Source: Oscillospiraceae bacterium (GTDB taxonomy: Bacteria > Bacillota > Clostridia > Oscillospirales > Oscillospiraceae). Taken from it: a stretch of 44,071 bases of DNA. Below, one piece after another: positions 38,276-44,071 of the stretch (its first letter is position 1; every line of letters begins with the position of its first letter). A program made the translations under genes and the position numbers. The notes below the pieces were generated by a model. That model was not told the DNA's origin and searched no databases. It saw only the letters and a list, made by a program, of their open reading frames with translations. The stretch is taken from assembly GCA_031261745.1 (NCBI GenBank), contig JAISJC010000116.1:1-44071 (forward strand), given 5' to 3'.

Positions 38276-39084
38276 TGGAAATGACAAGAAGGCCGTCGCG
38301 GTTCTTCCGCGAAGTTTCGACAATCTGGGCAATCATCTGCCGCGAGATTTCCGTCGCGTTCAAGTCGCCGTCAACGCTTGCGATGTCGCTTGTGATGCCG
38401 ATTGTGATGATGGGAATGGTCGGCGGCAACCTGACGCAGAATATGGCGGGCGGACTGGGCTTCGATTTCGGGCTGTTTATGCTCATCGGTATGATGGTAA
38501 ATATGCTGTTTATGGCGACTTCGCAGGGGGTTGCGACGCTAGTGGACGACCACGAGGACAATTTCAGCGAGGAAATGCTCATCGCGCCGGTGTCGCGGTA
38601 TTCGATAGTCGTCGGCAAAATCCTCGGCTCGATGTTCAGCGCGGTCGTGACGATGCTCGGAACGCTTATCGTCGGCGCGTTTATGGGAATCACGCTGTCG
38701 GTTCCGCAATTTCTCGCGATTCTCGCGCTGTCGCCGCTGATTTGCCTATCGGCGGGCGCGCTCGCGATGCTGTTTATCGGGCTGATTAAGAACCGCAAAG
38801 CCGCGAATATCGCTGTTATGCTGATTACAATGCCGCAGATGTTCCTCTCCGGCGCGATAATCCCGATAACCAGCTCATCGGGGATTCTGATGGTGATTTC
38901 GCGCATTCTTCCGATGACGTACAGCCTCGATTTGGTGCGCTCGGTAATCTACGCGGGAACGGCGGAATACAGCTCGATCGTGATGTTTAACCCCGCCGTC
39001 AGCGTCGCCGCGACGGTCGCGATAACGGTAGTGTTTCTGCTGGCCGGCACGTTCTTCTACGCGCGCAGCGAGAAGAACAGATAG
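38275..39084 (+). CDS. ABC-2 type permease
   Basis: Membrane component for the preceding ATPase, 269 residues with about six helices. Examples are LAMSLVMPIVMMGMVGG and the conserved ABC-2 segment MPQMFLSGAIIPI followed by LPMTYSLDLVRSVIYAG. It is translationally coupled to the ATPase gene. The transported compound is not evident; relatives export antibiotics or lipids. The next gene is a second exporter in the same operon, 11 bases downstream. Confidence 0.92.
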   Translation: MEMTRRPSRFFREVSTIWAIICREISVAFKSPSTLAMSLVMPIVMMGMVGGNLTQNMAGGLGFDFGLFMLIGMMVNMLFMATSQGVATLVDDHEDNFSEEMLIAPVSRYSIVVGKILGSMFSAVVTMLGTLIVGAFMGITLSVPQFLAILALSPLICLSAGALAMLFIGLIKNRKAANIAVMLITMPQMFLSGAIIPITSSSGILMVISRILPMTYSLDLVRSVIYAGTAEYSSIVMFNPAVSVAATVAITVVFLLAGTFFYARSEKNR

Positions 39085-39095
39085 GGGGAATTAAT

Positions 39096-41471
39096 ATGTC
39101 AAAGTTAAAATTAGTGGACATCAAAAAAACTTACAGCAATGGTGAGGTTATCCACGCGCTGAAAGGCGTGTCGCTCGAATTTCGCGAAAGTGAGTTTGTG
39201 TCCGTTTTAGGTCCGTCCGGCTGCGGCAAGACAACCCTGCTCAACATCATCGGAGGGCTTGACCGCTACACGTCGGGTGACTTGGTTCTGGGCGGGCTGT
39301 CCACAAAAAACTTCAAGGACAAGGACTGGGACGCTTACAGAAACCGCTCAATCGGGTTTGTGTTCCAAAACTACAACCTAATCGGGCATCAGTCCGTTTT
39401 GCAAAACGTCGAAATCGCGATGACGCTCTCCGGCGTATCCGCGACCGAGCGGCGGCGCAGAGCCAAAGACGCGTTGACCTCCGTGGGTCTTGCCGACCAG
39501 ATTAAGAAAAAGCCCAACCAGCTTTCGGGCGGGCAAATGCAGCGCGTCGCGATTGCCCGCGCGCTTGTGAACAATCCCGACATTATCCTCGCGGACGAGC
39601 CGACGGGCGCGCTCGACAGCCGCACAAGCGTTCAGGTTATGGAGATTCTGAAAGAAATCGCAGCGACGAAGCTCGTCATTATGGTCACGCATAACGGCGA
39701 ACTCGCGAACACCTATTCAAGCCGTATTATTCACCTGCTTGACGGCGAAGTGCAGTCGGATTCAAACCCGCTGTTCAAAGACGAAAACACGCAACCTGCG
39801 CCTGCCGCACAGGACAAAAGGGATATGAAAAAGACGGCGATGTCGCTCTTGACCGCCGCGACGCTCTCTTTCAAAAATCTGCTCAGTAAAAAGGGCAGGA
39901 CGATTATCACGGCAATCGCGGGGAGCATCGGCATCATCGGCGTTGCGCTCGTACTCGCGCTATCCAACGGGCTGTCAAGCTATATGGACAGTATGCAGTC
40001 CGATATGCTGTCAGGTTTTCCGATTACGGTTTCGGAGCAGACCGTTGAATTGGACCGCTCCGACGAAATGATGGCGATGTTCGGCGACAGCTCCGAGGGC
40101 AAGTTCCCGACCGACAATGTTCTCCGCAATTACGACAGCGGCGCGAACAGCACGCAACACACGAACGTGCTGACGTTGGAATACATCGATTACGTTTCGG
40201 GGATTGAAACCGCGCTTCCGGATGCTGTAAACGCGGTTTCGTACTCGCGGGGCGTCGGGGTAAATCTACTCGCAAAAGGCGAGGATTCGGTCGTCAAATA
40301 CGCCACGGAAGCCGCGGGGTTCGGCGATTTCGGCGCGATGATGATGGGCGGAAATCTCTACTGGGGCGAAATGCCGGACAGCGAGGACTTTATTCTGTCG
40401 CTGTATGACCTTTTAGGCGCGGACAGCCGCCTGCCGTCCGCAAAAAACGAGATTGCGATTGTCGTAGACGAATACAACCGCGTGGACACGGCGTTTCTTG
40501 AAAAACTCGGCATATTCAGCGGCACAAAAGAGTATCAGGTGACCGATTTCGTCGGCAAAACTATCCTCAAAGTAGTGCCGAATGACAGCTTTTACACGAA
40601 AAACGCCGGCGGAATTTTCACTCCCGCGACGGCGTCTGATTACGGCGGTCTGTATAGCGGCACAGACGGCGTGGAGCTTACAATCGTCGGCGTTCTGCGT
40701 ATCAAGGAGGACAAATCCTCCGCAGTCGGCTATTTGTCGGAGGGCTTGATTTACACGACCGCGCTTACCGATTACATCGTGGATAACGCGCAACAATCCG
40801 AAATCGCGCTCGCGCAAAAGGCGTCCGACACGGATGTAATCACGGGTACGCCGTTCGCGAACGAAGCCGCGAAAGCGCAGCGGCTGCTGACCTTGGGCGT
40901 GGACACCACGCCGACGGGTATCAACATCTATCCTACCGATTTTAACGGCAAAGACGCGATTAAGGCGTATTTGGACGAATATAATGCCGGAAAGTCCGAG
41001 GAAAACCGGATTATCTACAACGACATTGCGGATTCCATCGGCTCGTCCATCAGCGATATGATTAACATTATTTCGTATGTGCTGATAGGCTTCGCGGCGA
41101 TTTCGCTGCTCGTTTCAACGATTATGATTGCGATAATCACCTACGTTTCCGTCATCGAGCGCACGAAAGAAATCGGCATACTGCGCAGCGTCGGCGCGAG
41201 AAAACGCGACATTTCAAGCGTGTTTAACGCGGAGACGCTGATAGTCGGGCTTGTCGCGGGAACGCTCGGCGTCGCCGTGTCGTACCTGCTGACCGTGCCG
41301 ATAAATCTGATTATCGGCAGTCTCGTGGGGATAAGCGGTATCGCGAGTATGTTGCCGCTGCACGCCGTTCTGCTGGTCTTGGGAAGTATGGTTCTCACGC
41401 TGATTGCGGGGTTAATCCCGTCGCGTATGGCGGCGAAAAAAGACCCGGTCGTCGCGCTCCGGACGGAATAG
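39096..41471 (+). CDS. MacB/FtsX-type ABC transporter, ATPase-permease fusion
   Basis: A 791-residue protein joining an ATPase domain (about 1-225) to an FtsX-like permease. The ATPase has Walker [10 protein letters not shown], signature [15 protein letters not shown], Walker [12 protein letters not shown] and switch His in MVTHNGE. After a short linker comes a first helix ([20 protein letters not shown]), a large extracellular domain of about 350 residues, and three C-terminal helices with [19 protein letters not shown]. This type 7 ABC architecture does mechanical work across the membrane and is common in peptide-antibiotic resistance and lipoprotein systems. GGGGGA precedes the ATG. It ends eight bases before the convergent Imm5-like gene. 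Confidence 0.94.
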   Translation: MSKLKLVDIKKTYSNGEVIHALKGVSLEFRESEFVSVLGPSGCGKTTLLNIIGGLDRYTSGDLVLGGLSTKNFKDKDWDAYRNRSIGFVFQNYNLIGHQSVLQNVEIAMTLSGVSATERRRRAKDALTSVGLADQIKKKPNQLSGGQMQRVAIARALVNNPDIILADEPTGALDSRTSVQVMEILKEIAATKLVIMVTHNGELANTYSSRIIHLLDGEVQSDSNPLFKDENTQPAPAAQDKRDMKKTAMSLLTAATLSFKNLLSKKGRTIITAIAGSIGIIGVALVLALSNGLSSYMDSMQSDMLSGFPITVSEQTVELDRSDEMMAMFGDSSEGKFPTDNVLRNYDSGANSTQHTNVLTLEYIDYVSGIETALPDAVNAVSYSRGVGVNLLAKGEDSVVKYATEAAGFGDFGAMMMGGNLYWGEMPDSEDFILSLYDLLGADSRLPSAKNEIAIVVDEYNRVDTAFLEKLGIFSGTKEYQVTDFVGKTILKVVPNDSFYTKNAGGIFTPATASDYGGLYSGTDGVELTIVGVLRIKEDKSSAVGYLSEGLIYTTALTDYIVDNAQQSEIALAQKASDTDVITGTPFANEAAKAQRLLTLGVDTTPTGINIYPTDFNGKDAIKAYLDEYNAGKSEENRIIYNDIADSIGSSISDMINIISYVLIGFAAISLLVSTIMIAIITYVSVIERTKEIGILRSVGARKRDISSVFNAETLIVGLVAGTLGVAVSYLLTVPINLIIGSLVGISGIASMLPLHAVLLVLGSMVLTLIAGLIPSRMAAKKDPVVALRTE

Positions 41472-41479
41472 ACGCGGAA

Positions 41480-42013
41480 TCAGCACCCCCATTTGCAGTT
41501 TAGCGGTTTCGGCTCGTTCGGAACCGCAACGGCTTTCAGCCGCGCGAAGTAATCGGCGAGAACCTCGTTCGCAACCGCGTCATACTCCGCGTCCGACGCG
41601 TTCAAGCCCAATCGGTCATACGCGACAGCCGCGCCCGCGTACCACAGACAGCCGAGCGAGTGTGTCGGCGTCTGCCACACCATACACGCCGTGTCGATAA
41701 TCGCCCGCGCCGCAGCCATTGCGACGGGATTCGTCGCGAGTTCGGGCGGCTTCGTCCACTCCGCGATGCGGATACTTTTCACTTCGGCAAACTTAATTTT
41801 GCCTTCCGCGCATTCTATCGCCGCCGCGAGCATACGGCGCGGGCGGTCATCGCCGGGGACGTGCTTTTCGTAAATCGGCAGCACGGCATCGGCGGCAAAT
41901 TCGGCGCACCAGCGCGCGACTGTCGCCTTGCTCTGCGTGTCGATTAGGTTCATCAGCTCTCTGACAAGCGCGTCGTCTACGTTGCCGAGTGTTTTGCGTA
42001 GCTTTTTACTCAT
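41480..42013 (-). CDS. Imm5-like putative immunity protein
   Basis: A 177-residue, largely helical protein. VARWCAEFAADAVLPIYEKH, then DDRPRRMLAAAIECAEGKIK and NPVAMAAARAIIDTACMVWQ, match the pattern of proteins labelled Imm5-like immunity proteins of polymorphic toxin systems (recalled resemblance, not searched). The C-terminus ends CKWGC. I start it at the ATG at 42013, which overlaps the stop of the DUF1801 gene (ATGA) and follows GGGAGG. No toxin gene is in the window, so an actual immunity role is unproven. Confidence 0.72.
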   Translation of the reverse strand: MSKKLRKTLGNVDDALVRELMNLIDTQSKATVARWCAEFAADAVLPIYEKHVPGDDRPRRMLAAAIECAEGKIKFAEVKSIRIAEWTKPPELATNPVAMAAARAIIDTACMVWQTPTHSLGCLWYAGAAVAYDRLGLNASDAEYDAVANEVLADYFARLKAVAVPNEPKPLNCKWGC

Positions 42014-42417
42014 TTCGCATTGTTCCTCCCGCACCACTGCGCGATTTCTGTTATCAGTTCAAGCGGCAGTGGCTTGTTGTGCGGAAGCCGTATGCCGCCT
42101 TTTGTCGTGTGGAAATTCTCCAACTTTTCGGCGAAAACGGCGGTCGCTTCGCCGCCGGGGAACAGGCCTATCCACTTCGCGAAAGCCGCAAAATGGATAA
42201 TATTCCTGCCCCGCCAAAACGTCGGCATACGGTAACTGATTTTCTCTTTTGCGTCCGGCAGAGCCGCTTTTATTGCGTGGTAAACCTCGCGCAGTCGCGG
42301 CTGAATTTCCTCCGCCTGCCCCGCGATATATTCATCAATCGTCGTTGCGCCGCAGTCGCAAAAGTGGTGCGGCGGCTCGTAGTCAAACTCGCGGTTGCAT
42401 TTCGGGCATTTCCACAT
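42010..42417 (-). CDS. DUF1801 (YdhG-like) protein with N-terminal zinc ribbon
   Basis: A 135-residue protein. The start has a Cys-rich zinc-ribbon-like segment, MWKCPKCNREFDYEPPHHF, followed by CDC. The DUF1801 fold follows, with YHAIKAALPDAKEKISYRMP, TFWRGRNIIHFAAF and GGIRLPHNKPLP. Proteins of this domain have a frataxin-like fold and no settled function. I choose the ATG at 42417 because AGGAG lies about ten bases upstream; the GTG at 42426 is too close to that site. It is coupled to the downstream Imm5-like gene. Confidence 0.85.
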   Translation of the reverse strand: MWKCPKCNREFDYEPPHHFCDCGATTIDEYIAGQAEEIQPRLREVYHAIKAALPDAKEKISYRMPTFWRGRNIIHFAAFAKWIGLFPGGEATAVFAEKLENFHTTKGGIRLPHNKPLPLELITEIAQWCGRNNAK

Positions 42418-42477
42418 ATCATTCACGCTCCTGTGCTGTTGCGCTCACGGCGTCGCCGATTTGTTTGTCGCTGCGGC

Positions 42478-44071
42478 TTACAGCTTATTCCGCTGAATCT
42501 TGCCGTTAATTGTTTTCGGAAGCTCGTCGCGGAACACGACGACGCGCGGGTACTTGTACGGCGCGGTGTGCGACTTGACGTAGTTCTGAATCTCCTTTGC
42601 CAGCTCGTCGTTCGGCTCGCGGTCCGAATTTTTCGTGAGGACGATGCTCGCCTTGACGGCCTGGCCGCGCATCTCGTCGGGTACGGCGGACACGCCGCAT
42701 TCGAGGACGTACGGCAGCTCCATTATGACGCTCTCAATCTCAAACGGCCCGATGCGGTAGCCGGAGGACTTGATCACGTCGTCCACGCGCCCGACGTAGT
42801 GGAAGTAGCCCTCCTCGTCGCGCCAGGCGGTGTCGCCGGTGTGGTACACGCCGAATTTCCACGCCTCGCTCGTCTTTTGGTCCTCTAAATAGTACCCAAG
42901 GAACAGTCCCGCGGGCGTCCCCTCGTCAATTCGGACGACGATTTCGCCCGTTTCTCCGTCTGCGACGGGAACGCCGTCCGCGTCAACAACGTCGAGCCTG
43001 TACGCGGGGTTCGCCTTGCCCATCGAGCCGATTTTCGGCGTCATTCCGACGAAGTTTCCGATGAGGATTGTCGTTTCGGTCTGGCCGAAGCCCTCGAATA
43101 TCGACAGCCCGGTCGCGTCGCGGAATTTGTAGAATACTTCGGGGTTCAACGCCTCGCCCGCCGTCGTCGCGTGCTGAATGGACGACAGGTCGTACTTTGA
43201 GATGTCCTCGCGGATTAAAAAGCGGTAGATTGTCGGCGGCGCGCAGAACGTCGTGAGGTTGTACTTCGCGAACATCGGAAGAACCACGGCGGGGTCAAAG
43301 CGGTCGAAGTCGAACGTGAAAATCGCGCCCTCGCAGAGCCATTGCCCGTAGAGCTTGCCCCAGAGGGCCTTACCCCAGCCCGTGTCAGAGATGGTGAAGT
43401 GAATCCCGTCAGGGTCAACGCGGTGCCAGTACTTCGCGGTCACGAAATGCCCAAGACCGTAGGTGTGCGAGTGCGTGACGAGCTTCGGGTAGCCCGTCGT
43501 ACCCGACGAGAAGAACATCAGCATCGGGTCCGCGCCGCCCGGTGTGTCATCCGTGCGCGGGAAGGACGAGCGGAATTTCGTGTATTCCTCATCGAAGTCG
43601 CGCCAGCCGTCCGGCACGCCTCCCGCGAGGGAGGCGGCGTTGCACATAACGCGGATTTTCACGTCGGGGCAGCCCGCCATCGCCTTTTCGGCCTCCTTAT
43701 ACGCGTTCGACTGCCCCGTCGTGATGATTGCGGAGACGGAACCCGCCTTAAAGCGGTAGTCGAAGTCCTTTTCGAGGAGCTGGTCGGGCGCGGGAATCAG
43801 TATCGCGCCGAGCTTGTGCAGCGCGAGGACGTTAATCCAGAATTGCCAGTTGCGTTTCAGTACGAGCATAACGTGGTCGTTTTTCTTCACGCCGAGCGAC
43901 GCGAGGTAGTTCGCGGCGCGCGAGGACAGCTTCGACATATCCTCAAACGTAAACCGCCGCTCGTTGAAATCGCGGTCCACGTGGAGCATCGCGAGCTTCG
44001 CGGGCTTCGTCTCCGCGAGAACGTCCACGACGTCGAACGCGAAGTTGTAGTTGTCGATGTTCTTGAACTTC
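42478..44071 (-). CDS. Acyl-CoA synthetase, AMP-forming (5' end outside the window)
   Basis: Adenylate-forming ligase that activates a carboxylic acid to its CoA thioester. About 530 residues are visible, and the frame stays open to the window edge at 44071, so the start is missing. It has the AMP/ATP loop FFSSGTTGYPKLVTH, the motif FEGFGQTET, YHTGDTAW, the hinge YVGRVDDVIKSSGYRIGPFE, and the C-terminal catalytic Lys in PKTINGKIQRNKL. It resembles medium-chain/aromatic acyl-CoA synthetases. The substrate is unknown. The two small genes downstream are on the same strand, 60 bases away. Confidence 0.93.
   Translation of the reverse strand, partial: KFKNIDNYNFAFDVVDVLAETKPAKLAMLHVDRDFNERRFTFEDMSKLSSRAANYLASLGVKKNDHVMLVLKRNWQFWINVLALHKLGAILIPAPDQLLEKDFDYRFKAGSVSAIITTGQSNAYKEAEKAMAGCPDVKIRVMCNAASLAGGVPDGWRDFDEEYTKFRSSFPRTDDTPGGADPMLMFFSSGTTGYPKLVTHSHTYGLGHFVTAKYWHRVDPDGIHFTISDTGWGKALWGKLYGQWLCEGAIFTFDFDRFDPAVVLPMFAKYNLTTFCAPPTIYRFLIREDISKYDLSSIQHATTAGEALNPEVFYKFRDATGLSIFEGFGQTETTILIGNFVGMTPKIGSMGKANPAYRLDVVDADGVPVADGETGEIVVRIDEGTPAGLFLGYYLEDQKTSEAWKFGVYHTGDTAWRDEEGYFHYVGRVDDVIKSSGYRIGPFEIESVIMELPYVLECGVSAVPDEMRGQAVKASIVLTKNSDREPNDELAKEIQNYVKSHTAPYKYPRVVVFRDELPKTINGKIQRNKL

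Noticed and set aside
1-44071. CRISPR array, tRNA or rRNA gene, prophage, transposase
   Set aside because: No regularly spaced repeats, tRNA T-loop patterns, phage structural genes or transposase motifs were seen on reading both strands.

Overview
The window looks like a chromosomal segment of an anaerobic, spore-forming, GC-rich member of the Clostridia (Firmicutes), probably in or near the Oscillospirales. The evidence is the Clostridia-type S13-S11-S4-rpoA-L17 block, the Gram-positive replicative polymerase PolC, ptb-buk (butyrate kinase route), a SpoIIQ-like forespore protein behind a textbook sigma-F promoter, an SLH-domain surface protein, QueH, and many Shine-Dalgarno-led genes with TTGACA/TATAAT-type promoters. 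No rRNA, tRNA, CRISPR array, prophage or insertion sequence was seen. This placement is inference; no database was searched.

Layout. 1-2.9 kb: the end of the ribosomal protein/rpoA operon, closed by a strong terminator. 3.0-3.5 kb: an alkyltransferase (ogt). 3.4-11.5 kb (minus strand): a tightly packed run of ten genes, modB-modC-moeA-moaA-moaC-MOSC-mogA, then a PstS-like lipoprotein, a cysteine desulfurase and an SDR. It has its own promoter. modA (11.6-12.4 kb) is transcribed separately from a promoter followed by a highly structured leader or small RNA. That promoter is back to back with the dacF promoter and shares its -35 bases. 12.8-17.2 kb (plus): dacF, pgi, a small P-loop protein, queH, galU. 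17.3-19.0 kb: a sigma factor of ECF type with a very long C-terminal extension.

19.2-31.4 kb (minus): two transcription blocks. The upstream block is SDR-polC-ptb-buk. The downstream block is an old-yellow-enzyme reductase with a Fe-S centre, a tandem-hairpin spacer, a uroporphyrinogen-decarboxylase-like methyltransferase, an SDR that lacks the catalytic lysine, and an SLH protein. 31.5-33.7 kb (plus): spoIIQ-like gene, a shrunken GH3-like membrane protein and a DsbA-like protein. 33.8-37.3 kb: a tiny Cys-rich membrane protein, a RibU-like vitamin transporter, a SLOG-family protein whose mRNA appears leaderless, a clostripain-family lipoprotein, and an AT-rich PUA-like gene. 37.4-41.5 kb: a three-gene ABC export operon behind four helically phased GTTTA repeats. 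41.5-44.07 kb (minus): an Imm5-like protein, a DUF1801 protein and an acyl-CoA ligase that runs off the window.

The strongest leads for something undescribed are: the structured RNA between modA and dacF; the promoter pair sharing one -35; a 15-base word shared by the modBC and SDR-polC-ptb-buk promoters; the OYE/methyltransferase/Lys-less SDR operon; and the extended sigma factor.
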